Part shown: in pieces, positions 34,031 to 41,630 of the stretch | Layout: each line of letters opens with the position of its first letter | Numbering within the stretch: position 1 is the first letter of the stretch | Translations under genes and position numbers: made by a program | The notes under the pieces: generated by a model | Databases searched by the model: none | What the model was told of the DNA's origin: nothing | Seen by the model: only the letters and a program-made list of their open reading frames with translations | DNA from: Microbacterium sp. VKM Ac-2870 | Lineage (GTDB): Bacteria; Actinomycetota; Actinomycetes; Actinomycetales; Microbacteriaceae | Assembly: GCF_015350795.1 (NCBI RefSeq) | Contig: NZ_JADKSH010000005.1 | Coordinates: forward strand, 186,001 to 250,000 | Direction of reading: 5' to 3' | DNA: 64,000 bases

Positions 34031-35380
34031 TCAGTGGGCGGCGAGCGCCGCGACGACGATCTCGACGCCCTCGGTCAGCAGGTCGTCGCCGATCGACAGG
34101 GGCGGGAGGAAACGGATGACGTTGCCGAATGTTCCGCAGGTCAGCACGATGACGCCCTCGGCGATGGACGCCTTCGCGACGGCCGACGTGAGTGCGGCAT
34201 CCGGTGCTTTCGTGTCGGGGTCGACGAACTCGACGGCGATCATCGCCCCGGCCCCGCGGACGTCGCCGATGCGCGGGTCGGACTGCTGCAGGGACTCGAA
34301 GCGGGCGCGGACGATGCCCCCGATCTCTCGCGCCCGCTCGAGCAGCCCATCGTTCTCGAACGCGTCCATCGCGGCCAGCGCCGCCGCGCACGCGACGGGG
34401 TTGCCGCCGTACGTGCCGCCCAGGCCTCCGCCGTGGGTCGCGTCCATGATCTCCGCGCGCCCCGTCACCGCGGCCAGCGGCATGCCCCCGGCGATTCCCT
34501 TGGCCGTCGTGATGAGATCCGGAACGATGCCGAACAGTTCGCTCGCGAACATCGCGCCGGTGCGGGCGAAGCCCGTCTGCACCTCGTCGGCGATGAAGAC
34601 CACACCGTTCGCCCGGCACCATTCGGCGACGGCCGGAAGGAAGCCCTCTGCGGGCACGATGAAGCCGCCCTCACCCTGGATGGGCTCGATGATGACCGCG
34701 GCCAGGTTGTCTGCCCCGATCTGCTTCTCGATGAGCGTGATCGCCTTCGTCGCGGCATCCCCGCCGGTGAGGCCGTCGCGGAAGGGGTACGACGCCGGCA
34801 CGCGGTAGACCTCGGAGGCGAACGGGCCGAACCCGCTCTTGTAGGGCATGGATTTGGCTGTGAGGGCCATCGTGAGGTTCGTGCGGCCGTGGTAGGCGTG
34901 GTCGAAGGCGACGACGGCCTGGCGGCCCGTCGCCTTGCGCGCGATCTTGATGGCGTTCTCCACGGCTTCGGCGCCCGAGTTGAACAGCGCCGACTTCTTC
35001 TCGTGGTCGCCGGGGGTCAGCCGGTTGAGCTTCTCGGCGACCGCGACATACGACTCGTACGGCGAGATCATGAAGCAGGTGTGCGTCATCTGCGCGACCG
35101 CGGACTGCACCGCTTCGACGACACGCGGATGGGCGTTGCCCACGCTCGTGACGGCGATACCGCTGCCCAGATCGATGAGCGAGTTGCCATCGGCGTCCAC
35201 GACGACTCCCCCGCCCGCGGCGACGGCTTCGATGGGCACCGTGTGGGCGACACCGGCCGCCACGGCCGCGCTCTTGCGGGCCAGCAACTCCTGCGAGCGG
35301 GGGCCCGGGATGCTCGTGACGAGGCGGCGCTCCTGCGCCAGAGTCGGTCCGCCGACGACGGCGCTGTCGATGATGCTCAT
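34031..35380 (-). CDS. gabT: 4-aminobutyrate aminotransferase
   Basis: The 449-residue class-III aminotransferase has the PLP lysine in TTAKGIAGG (Lys294), the PLP-contacting Asp in VFIADEVQTGF (Asp265), and the substrate region NSGAEAVENAIK. It transfers the amino group of GABA to 2-oxoglutarate, giving succinate semialdehyde. ATG at 35380 begins MSIIDSAVVGG; TACGCT on the minus strand lies 6 nt upstream with no ribosome-binding site, so a leaderless transcript is plausible. It is the first gene of the six-gene operon and is divergent from the PucR-type regulator, an arrangement like gab clusters of other actinobacteria. Confidence 0.92.
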   Translation of the reverse strand: MSIIDSAVVGGPTLAQERRLVTSIPGPRSQELLARKSAAVAAGVAHTVPIEAVAAGGGVVVDADGNSLIDLGSGIAVTSVGNAHPRVVEAVQSAVAQMTHTCFMISPYESYVAVAEKLNRLTPGDHEKKSALFNSGAEAVENAIKIARKATGRQAVVAFDHAYHGRTNLTMALTAKSMPYKSGFGPFASEVYRVPASYPFRDGLTGGDAATKAITLIEKQIGADNLAAVIIEPIQGEGGFIVPAEGFLPAVAEWCRANGVVFIADEVQTGFARTGAMFASELFGIVPDLITTAKGIAGGMPLAAVTGRAEIMDATHGGGLGGTYGGNPVACAAALAAMDAFENDGLLERAREIGGIVRARFESLQQSDPRIGDVRGAGAMIAVEFVDPDTKAPDAALTSAVAKASIAEGVIVLTCGTFGNVIRFLPPLSIGDDLLTEGVEIVVAALAAH

Positions 35381-35386
35381 GCCGGG

Positions 35387-35461
35387 AGCGTACGAGGAGC
35401 GGATGCCGGTCCACACCCTCCACCGTGTACATTCTGAATCCAGGCTCGTACATCGCGTACA
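35387..35461. promoter_or_regulatory. gabT/PucR-type gene divergent promoter region with GTACA repeats
   Basis: TACGCT at 35387-35392 (minus strand) fits a -10 box for a leaderless gabT transcript. Towards the regulator gene, GTACA occurs three times, at 35427-35431, 35448-35452 and 35457-35461; the first two are 21 bp (two helical turns) apart. These direct repeats are candidate sites for the PucR-type regulator. Confidence 0.45.
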
Positions 35462-35490
35462 GTCTGTCGCCGTGCGAGGAGTCCGCCGCC

Positions 35491-37035
35491 ATGACCGATC
35501 CGCAACCCACGCTGCGCGCCCTGCTCGCGCGGCGCGATCTCGAACTGCGTCTGGCCTCCGACATCGATGACCTCGACAACGGAGCCCTCGATGCACCGCT
35601 GCGCTGGGTGCACAGTTCCGACCTGCGAGACCCGACGCCCTTCCTCGCCGAGGACCTGCTGCTGTTGACGACCGGTACGCAGTTCGTCACCGCGTCCGAC
35701 AGTGCCCCGGCCGCCGCGGACGGCGAGTACGGCGCGTACGTCGCGCGGTTGCGCGGCCGAGGCGTGCGCGGCCTGGGTTTCGGCACCGAGGTCGTGCGCG
35801 AGGGCATCCCGCCGGCGCTCGCCGACGCGTGCCGCGCCGAGCGGATGCCGCTGTTCGAGGTGCCGTACCGCACGCCGTTCATCGCGCTCGCCCGCGCCAA
35901 CGCCGAGGCCATCGCCGCGCAGGCCTATGCCCGCCGCACGTGGGCGTTGTCGGCGCAGCGGGCGATCTCGCTGGCGGCGCTGCGACCCGACGGACTCGCG
36001 GCGACCGTCGCGGAGCTCGCCGCGCAGCTGAACGCCTGGGTGGGGCTGTTCGATGCTGCCGGGACGCTCACGCAGAGCGCGCCGGCCGACGGCCTCGACG
36101 AAGCGGCGTCCGCGGCGGTGACGGCGGAAGCCGGCGCGGTACTGCGCCGGGGTGCCCGAGCCGCGTCGAACCTCGACATCGCCGACCGGCACGTCACGAT
36201 GCAGACCCTCGGCCGGGGCGGTCATCTGCGCGGTCTCATCGCCATCGTCGGCGCCGACCTCGACCTGGAGGGACGCAGCGTCGTGACCTCCGTCATCGCC
36301 ATGGCAGGCCTCGCCCTCGAGCAGAACGTCGGGCTGGGGCGAGCCCGTTCGGCACTGCGCGCGGGCCTGCTGCAGAGCCTGCTCGACGACGATCCGCAGC
36401 TCGCGCGACGGGTCTCGCGCGAAATCTGGGGGCCCCTGCCGACCGCGCCGATCGTCGTGGCCGTGGCAGCAGTCACAGCGAGCCGCAGCGACGCCGCCGC
36501 CGATTGGCTGGAGCTGCGCGCCGCCGAGCGCGGCGGCCTGTTCTACGCGCGCGGCGGCGAGGGGATCGTGCTGGTCGCTCCGGCTGCGGACGACGCCGAC
36601 ACCACCGCCATCGCCACCCTCCTGGACGCAGCCGTCGGCGTGTCCGACCCCACCGACTACACGGGCTTCGCGCGGGCGCACGCGCAAGCACTCACGGCTC
36701 TGCGCTCGGCGCGGCCCGGCACCGTGGCTCGCTTCGCCGACGCGGTCGGCAGCGGCGTGCTGTCGAGCCTCGACACCCCCGTAGCGCGCTCTCTCGCCGA
36801 GGCGCGCCTGCGCCCCCTGAGCACCCACGATCAGGCGCAGGGAACGGCACTCGTCGAGACGGTTCGTACCTGGCTGAGCCACGATGCGCGCATTGATGAG
36901 GCGGCCCGCGCCCTCGGCATCCATCGACACACCGTGCGCGCCCGGGTGGCGCAGGCCCAGCAGTTGCTCGGCGTCGACCTGACGAGCTTCCCGGTGCGCG
37001 CCGAACTGTGGGCGGCGCTGGTCGCCGCAGGCTGA
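35491..37035 (+). CDS. PucR-family transcriptional regulator of putrescine/GABA catabolism
   Basis: The 514-residue protein has the PucR architecture: an N-terminal PucR domain (about 1-130; DLRDPTPFLAEDLLLLTTGTQF), a middle GAF-like sensor region, and a C-terminal PucR-type helix-turn-helix (ARALGIHRHTVRARVAQAQQLLG). A regulator of this type, GabR, controls the gab genes in Corynebacterium. The ATG at 35491 is chosen for GAGGAG upstream; a GTG at 35425 would add 22 residues from the promoter region. It is divergent from gabT and most likely activates that operon with GABA or putrescine as signal. Confidence 0.85.
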   Translation: MTDPQPTLRALLARRDLELRLASDIDDLDNGALDAPLRWVHSSDLRDPTPFLAEDLLLLTTGTQFVTASDSAPAAADGEYGAYVARLRGRGVRGLGFGTEVVREGIPPALADACRAERMPLFEVPYRTPFIALARANAEAIAAQAYARRTWALSAQRAISLAALRPDGLAATVAELAAQLNAWVGLFDAAGTLTQSAPADGLDEAASAAVTAEAGAVLRRGARAASNLDIADRHVTMQTLGRGGHLRGLIAIVGADLDLEGRSVVTSVIAMAGLALEQNVGLGRARSALRAGLLQSLLDDDPQLARRVSREIWGPLPTAPIVVAVAAVTASRSDAAADWLELRAAERGGLFYARGGEGIVLVAPAADDADTTAIATLLDAAVGVSDPTDYTGFARAHAQALTALRSARPGTVARFADAVGSGVLSSLDTPVARSLAEARLRPLSTHDQAQGTALVETVRTWLSHDARIDEAARALGIHRHTVRARVAQAQQLLGVDLTSFPVRAELWAALVAAG

Positions 37036-37046
37036 GAGCGCACACA

Positions 37047-37068
37047 CCGATTCTTGGTGATGTCTTGG
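37047..37068 (+). promoter_or_regulatory. Putative response-regulator box upstream of the two-component genes
   Basis: TCTTGG occurs at 37052-37057 and again at 37063-37068, an exact 11-bp period as used by OmpR-type regulators that bind side by side on one helix face. The enclosing CCGATTCTTGG (37047-37057) recurs identically upstream of the flavin reductase operon (41559-41569, opposite strand). Confidence 0.65.
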
Positions 37069-37110
37069 GCCGCGCGTGGGTGAATGATGGCAGACAGGAT
37101 CGGAGGTCGG

Positions 37111-37785
37111 ATGGTGCGCGACTGCGGGCGCCCGCGAGTGCTGTACGTGGAGGACGATCCGACGATTGCCGGCATGACCGTCGAAGTGCTCGGCGAGGTG
37201 TACGACGTGACGCACATCACCGATGGTCATGCGGCGCTCGAGCGCATCCTCAGCGAACGCTTCGACGTGTTCGTCATCGATCGCCGTCTTCCGGGACTCG
37301 ATGGCGTCGCGCTCGTCCGAGCGGCACGCACGGCCCGGATCACGACGCCCGCGCTGCTGTTGACCGCGCTCGGCGCGGTGGCCGACCGCGTCGACGGGCT
37401 GGATGCCGGCGCCAACGATTACCTCGTCAAGCCCTTCGATTTCGACGAGCTGCTCGCCCGGCTTCGCGCACTCGTGCGCGGACACCGCGCGGAGGGACGG
37501 CGACGATACCTGGGCGAGTGGACCTTCGTCGCCGATTCTGATGCCCTGTACGGCGCCGGTGGCGAGCGCGTCACGTTGACGGCGACCGAGGCCCGGTTGG
37601 TGGCGCTGCTGTCCGAGAGCCCGGAGCACGTCTACTCGCGCGAAGAGATCCTGCGGGCGGTTTTCGCCTCCGACGATGCGGTGAGCTCTGTGGACACCTA
37701 TGTCCACTACATCCGCCGCAAAGCCTCTGCCGGCATCATCGAGACGGTCCGCGGGCGCGGCTACCGCGCGGGGAGCCCCGTATGA
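37111..37785 (+). CDS. OmpR-family response regulator
   Basis: The 224-residue protein has a receiver domain (VLYVEDDPTIAG, phosphoacceptor Asp57 in VFVIDRRLPG, Lys107 in YLVKPF) and an OmpR/PhoB winged helix (ARLVALLSESPEHVYSREEIL; VDTYVHYIRRKA; TVRGRGYRAG). GGAGG lies just before the start; ATG at 37111 and GTG at 37114 are both possible, ATG at 37084 less so. It overlaps the kinase start by 4 nt. It probably controls itself and the nearby flavin electron-transfer operon through the shared TCTTGG element. Confidence 0.9.
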   Translation: MVRDCGRPRVLYVEDDPTIAGMTVEVLGEVYDVTHITDGHAALERILSERFDVFVIDRRLPGLDGVALVRAARTARITTPALLLTALGAVADRVDGLDAGANDYLVKPFDFDELLARLRALVRGHRAEGRRRYLGEWTFVADSDALYGAGGERVTLTATEARLVALLSESPEHVYSREEILRAVFASDDAVSSVDTYVHYIRRKASAGIIETVRGRGYRAGSPV

Positions 37786-38762
37786 GCGAGGAGGCGGACC
37801 GCCGCCGCATCCACCGCGCCGCCCTCCGGGTCGGCGCGCTCGTCGGGGTCGCCTCGGCGATCGTCGTCGCGGGGGGCGTCGCAATCCTCGTGACGGTGCT
37901 GATGCTGTCGGCACGGCCGGAGCTCCACCGCGGCGACGGGGACGGCGGCCCCCGGGGCGGCGACGGGGACGGCGACCGCATCGTCGTCGATGTCGATCAC
38001 ATTCTGCCGTGGGTCATCGGACTGGGACTTCTCGGGGTGCTGCTGTTGGCCCTGGTGGCGTGGGTGGCCGCACGGCGCGCCGTGATCCCGCTCGGCGCGG
38101 CGCTTCGACTGCAGCGACGATTCGTCGCCGATGCCAGCCATGAGATGCGCACACCGCTGACCGCTCTGACCAGCCGGGTGCAGATCCTCGAACGCCGCTA
38201 CCGACGCGGGGAGGACATCGACGAGACTCTGGCCGCGCTGCGCGCGGACGCGACGGTGATGGACGATGTGCTCACCGACATGCTGCTGACCGCAGAGGGG
38301 GCCAGCGCGCCGGCGTCGCCGACACCGGCCAACGACGCGATCGCTGCCGCCCTGCGGACGATCGCGCCCCTCGCCGACGCCGCCGGGGTGACCGTGCGGA
38401 TGACCGATGCGACGACGGCGCTCGTCGCGATGCCGCGGGTGACTCTCACACGCCTGTGCGTCGCGCTGCTCGACAACGCCGTCCAGCACACGCCCGCAGG
38501 CGGCACGGTGCAGATCTGGTCCACGTCCGACGCGCGCACCCTTCAGGTGCGCGTGCGCGACGAAGGCCCCGGCATTTCGGAGGCCGATCGCGAGCGCATC
38601 TTCGAACGGTTCGCCCGCGGCGCGGAGTCTGGACGGCGGCGGGGGTTCGGACTCGGACTCGCGCTCGTCCGGGAGGCCGCGGCAGCCGTCGGAGGAACCG
38701 TCTCGATCGAATCGACCTCGCCGTCGGGCACGACGATGACACTGCAGCTCCCGACGCGCTGA
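37782..38762 (+). CDS. Sensor histidine kinase with a very short Asp/Gly-rich sensor loop
   Basis: The 326-residue kinase has TM1 (about 17-43), an outer loop of only some 30 residues, and TM2 (75-97). Then come the H box with His120 (VADASHEMRTPL), N box (ALLDNAVQHTP), G1 (DEGPGISEADRERIFERF) and G2 (GFGLGLALV). There is no clear HAMP. The outer loop is strongly acidic, with DGDG repeats (GDGDGGPRGGDGDGDR, 51-66) like metal-binding sequences, so it may sense a divalent cation or act within the membrane. It is coupled to the response regulator and converges with apbE. Confidence 0.9.
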   Translation: MSEEADRRRIHRAALRVGALVGVASAIVVAGGVAILVTVLMLSARPELHRGDGDGGPRGGDGDGDRIVVDVDHILPWVIGLGLLGVLLLALVAWVAARRAVIPLGAALRLQRRFVADASHEMRTPLTALTSRVQILERRYRRGEDIDETLAALRADATVMDDVLTDMLLTAEGASAPASPTPANDAIAAALRTIAPLADAAGVTVRMTDATTALVAMPRVTLTRLCVALLDNAVQHTPAGGTVQIWSTSDARTLQVRVRDEGPGISEADRERIFERFARGAESGRRRGFGLGLALVREAAAAVGGTVSIESTSPSGTTMTLQLPTR

Positions 38763-38777
38763 AAGCCCTCGTCCCTC

Positions 38778-39587
38778 TCAGGCCGCTGTCTGCGCGGGAA
38801 CCGTCTGGACCCCGACTCCGGCCACCCACCGACGAACGCCGCCGTCCGTGACGGTCATCGCGGAACGCAACGGAGCACCCCAGAGCCACGCGAAGTCCTC
38901 GTCGCCGGCGACGGCGAGCGCCGTGGCCCACACGTCGGCGGTGGTGAGATCGTCCGCGACGACGGTGGCGCTCACTGCGGCGCGCACCGGCACACCCGAT
39001 CGGGGGTCGACGAGATGCGCGCCGCGCTCTGCGGTGCCCGACGTCGCGACCGCGCCGTTGCGCAGCCGCAGCATCGCGAGCACCCCGCCCGGCCGCACCG
39101 GATCGGCGATGCCCACGTTCCACGACCAGTCCGCGCCGCGTGCGGTCCATACCCGCAGGTCGCCACCGACATTGATGCCGACGGCCATCACACCGGCGTC
39201 AGCGAGCAGCGGCGCGAGGTATGCGCTCGCCGCGCGATCGGCGGCCCAGCCCTTGACGTACCCGGTGGGGTCGAATCCGCCAGACCACGACGCGCTGAAC
39301 CGACCGCCCGTCGCCTCCTCCCGCTCGCGGCAGGCTGCCTCCACCTCGCGCACCCGCGGGTCGGCAGCGGCCAGCGCGAGCGCACCGCGCCGGAGCCGGG
39401 AGATCTCCGACGCCCGGCGAAACGGCGAGAAGAGCGCCTCGAGTTCACGCAGCTCGGCGATGGTGGATGCCGCGGCATCCACCGCTGCCGCAGGCACCGC
39501 CCGTGCCATCGGTCGACCGACGACGTGGATGCTGACGATGGTGCCCATCAGCTCGGCCGTCCAGGCACGTCGGACAGGCGGATTCAT
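38778..39587 (-). CDS. apbE: FAD:protein FMN transferase (ApbE)
   Basis: The 269-residue protein matches ApbE, which moves FMN from FAD onto a Thr/Ser of an exported flavoprotein with Mg2+. Visible are MGTIVSIHVVG, the FDPTGYVKGWAADRA motif, GINVGGDLRVW for FAD binding and TADVWATALAVAG near the end. The usual lipoprotein signal is missing, so the start may be incomplete or the enzyme cytoplasmic. Its start overlaps the FMN-binding protein gene by 4 nt. The target is almost certainly that neighbour. Confidence 0.9.
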   Translation of the reverse strand: MNPPVRRAWTAELMGTIVSIHVVGRPMARAVPAAAVDAAASTIAELRELEALFSPFRRASEISRLRRGALALAAADPRVREVEAACREREEATGGRFSASWSGGFDPTGYVKGWAADRAASAYLAPLLADAGVMAVGINVGGDLRVWTARGADWSWNVGIADPVRPGGVLAMLRLRNGAVATSGTAERGAHLVDPRSGVPVRAAVSATVVADDLTTADVWATALAVAGDEDFAWLWGAPLRSAMTVTDGGVRRWVAGVGVQTVPAQTAA

Positions 39588-40090
39588 GCCGACGCCTGGT
39601 CGATCGCCGATTGGAGCGAGTCGAGGTAGCCGGTGCTGGTGTACGTCGCTCCCGAGATCATGTCGATGGCCGCGCTCTGGGCGGCGAGAGTCTCGGAGAT
39701 GAGTTGCGGGAGTGCATCCTGGTTGATCTGTCGGTCACGACTGTCGTGATCGGGATAGGCCGGAGTCTGCACATCGGTGATGGCCCCGCCCGAGACGGTG
39801 ATCTTCACTTGCACGGCGCCGTAGCGGGTGTTCGCTGCCGCTCCGCTGAACGTGCCGTCGGACAGCCCCGTCTTGGCCGGGGCGGCGTTCGCTGCCGCAT
39901 CGGGCGTGGCGGCCGATGCCGGTGCCGACGCCGCAGCGGACGGCGTCGGCGCCGCGGCGGCCGCGGCGCGCGGTGTGGCTTTCACCGGTGCGACAGCGGC
40001 GGTCTCCTGCTCCGGCAGCGACGTGCGGTAGCTGAAGATCAGCACCAGGCCGCTGACGGTGGCCAGGATCGCGTAGACGATTCTCTTCAT
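39584..40090 (-). CDS. Membrane-anchored FMN-binding domain protein (flavinylation target)
   Basis: The 168-residue protein has a single N-terminal membrane anchor (residues 4-22), a long Ala/Pro linker (30-75) and an outer FMN-binding domain of the NqrC/RnfG C-terminal type. The flavinylation motif DMISGATYTS (143-152) is intact; by analogy with NqrC the FMN would be bound to Thr151. It would pass electrons across or along the outer membrane face. It lies between the membrane reductase and apbE in one operon, matching described extracytosolic flavinylation loci. Confidence 0.9.
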   Translation of the reverse strand: MKRIVYAILATVSGLVLIFSYRTSLPEQETAAVAPVKATPRAAAAAAPTPSAAASAPASAATPDAAANAAPAKTGLSDGTFSGAAANTRYGAVQVKITVSGGAITDVQTPAYPDHDSRDRQINQDALPQLISETLAAQSAAIDMISGATYTSTGYLDSLQSAIDQASA

Positions 40091-40108
40091 CGTGTTCTCC
40101 TTCTCGGC

Positions 40109-41524
40109 TCAGACGCCGAACGCCTCGCTGTGGATCTGAGCGGAGGGCACGCCCGCCGCTCGCAGATCTCGTCGGACGGCCGCCATCCACGCCGGGGGGC
40201 CGCAGAGAAACACGTCGTGGTCGTCGAGATCGCGCACCATTCGACGCAGCAGCTCATCGCCGCGTCCATCCGCGAACGCTCCCGGCATCCAGGTCGAGCC
40301 GGAACGCCGGCGCGCGCCGTGCAGGGCGACGTGACGCACGCCCCGCTCGCGCACGAGGCGATCGATGGCGACCGTCTGCATCGATTCCTCCGCACGGTGG
40401 TCGCGGGTCACGAGCGTCGCATCTCCGGGCGCGTAGGGCTGCTCCTCCAGCAGAGCGACGAGCGGCGCGACGCCCGCCCCAGCCCCGAGCAGGAGCATCC
40501 GGTCGCGGGTGCGGACGTCTCCGGTGAACTCTCCGTACGGCCCCTCGATCAGTACCCGCGTTCCACGACGGAGCGTCGCGAGTCGTCGCGTGCCGTCTCC
40601 CACCATGCGCGCCGCGACGACGAGTTCGCCCCGGGCCGGATCGGCGGCCAGCGATAGCGGGTTGCCCCGCGTCCACCCCGCGCCGTCGAGGAAGCGCCAG
40701 ACGAAGAACTGCCCGGCGCGAGCCCCCAGTCTCTCCAGCCGCCGTCCGCGCATGCGCACCACGACACCGAGCGGTCCGTCCGCTTCGACCGACACGACAC
40801 GGATGCCGTGGCGCGCCGATCGCCACAGCGGCAGGGCCACGCGGAAGACGATGACGGCGGCGGCCGTCACGGCCCAGAGCCCCCACCAGTACATCTCCGC
40901 GAGAGGGTGGGCGGCGAAGTCGGCGCCGGTCCACAGCATGTGCGGGATCGCGAGACCGACGCCCAGGTACCCGTACAGATGCAGGAGATGCCACGACTCG
41001 TACCGCAGCTTCCGACGCGCGCGCCGCACGCTCGTCACGACGACGAGCACGAGCAGGGCAGTGCCGACGGTGGCCAGGAGCATTCCGGGGTAGTTCCAGA
41101 CGAAATCCCACAACTGAACGAAGACGTTGACGTCTGCCTGTGCGGCGTAGCCGGCCACCAGCAGCGCAATGTGGGCCAGCAGCAGCCAGAACGACCAGAA
41201 ACCGACCCAGCGGTGCATCCGCGTGATCGCGTCACGTCCGAATCCGCGCTCGAACACCGGAACCCGCGCCATCAGCAGCACCTGGTACAGCAGCAGGTTC
41301 GCCGAGACCAACCCGGTGATCCGACCGAGGGTGTTGAGGGCGTCGGCATCCATCGCCGTGAGGTCGCCGACGGCGCCGCCCGCGACCCACAGCGCGACGA
41401 CGAACAGACTGGTCGCCCAGATCACCGCGATCGCGAGCAGACGCCAGGCGTTGGTTCGCACGCGTGCCGGCGGGGCCGGCGCATCGGCGAGCAATGGAGT
41501 GAGCCAGTCGGCCTCTGTGGTCAT
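40109..41524 (-). CDS. Membrane ferric-reductase-like flavin oxidoreductase (electron input module)
   Basis: The 471-residue protein combines a ferric-reductase transmembrane domain (about 25-250; conserved His in MHRWVGFWSFWLLLAHIALL and SWHLLHLYGYLGVG suggest two haems) with a cytoplasmic ferredoxin-reductase domain: FAD site RGNPLSLAADP, NAD(P) site LLGAGAGVAPLVALLEE and the end VFLCGPPAWMAAVRR. It would take electrons from NAD(P)H and deliver them across the membrane to the FMN-binding protein next door. The ATG at 41524 is chosen because the family sequence starts there. A copy of the response-regulator box lies about 35 nt upstream. Confidence 0.87.
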   Translation of the reverse strand: MTTEADWLTPLLADAPAPPARVRTNAWRLLAIAVIWATSLFVVALWVAGGAVGDLTAMDADALNTLGRITGLVSANLLLYQVLLMARVPVFERGFGRDAITRMHRWVGFWSFWLLLAHIALLVAGYAAQADVNVFVQLWDFVWNYPGMLLATVGTALLVLVVVTSVRRARRKLRYESWHLLHLYGYLGVGLAIPHMLWTGADFAAHPLAEMYWWGLWAVTAAAVIVFRVALPLWRSARHGIRVVSVEADGPLGVVVRMRGRRLERLGARAGQFFVWRFLDGAGWTRGNPLSLAADPARGELVVAARMVGDGTRRLATLRRGTRVLIEGPYGEFTGDVRTRDRMLLLGAGAGVAPLVALLEEQPYAPGDATLVTRDHRAEESMQTVAIDRLVRERGVRHVALHGARRRSGSTWMPGAFADGRGDELLRRMVRDLDDHDVFLCGPPAWMAAVRRDLRAAGVPSAQIHSEAFGV

Positions 41525-41547
41525 GGCATGAGCGTGGCTGAGCCGTT

Positions 41548-41569
41548 CTGAGACAGAGCCAAGAATCGG
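41548..41569 (-). promoter_or_regulatory. Putative response-regulator box upstream of the flavin reductase operon
   Basis: On the minus strand CCGATTCTTGG (41569 to 41559) is identical to the element before the two-component genes, and TCTCAG follows at the same 11-bp period where the first copy has TCTTGG. The orientation relative to the regulated gene is the same at both places. Confidence 0.65.
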
Positions 41570-41630
41570 CAGCTCCCCGCAAATGCAAAGACATCGCACA
41601 GGAGCGCGGCGGCGATGCCCCGCAGCGCTG

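Noticed and set aside
32632..34119. 495-codon open frame opposite the putrescine oxidase gene
   Set aside because: Complementary-frame shadow of a gene with intact FAD motifs; no family features.
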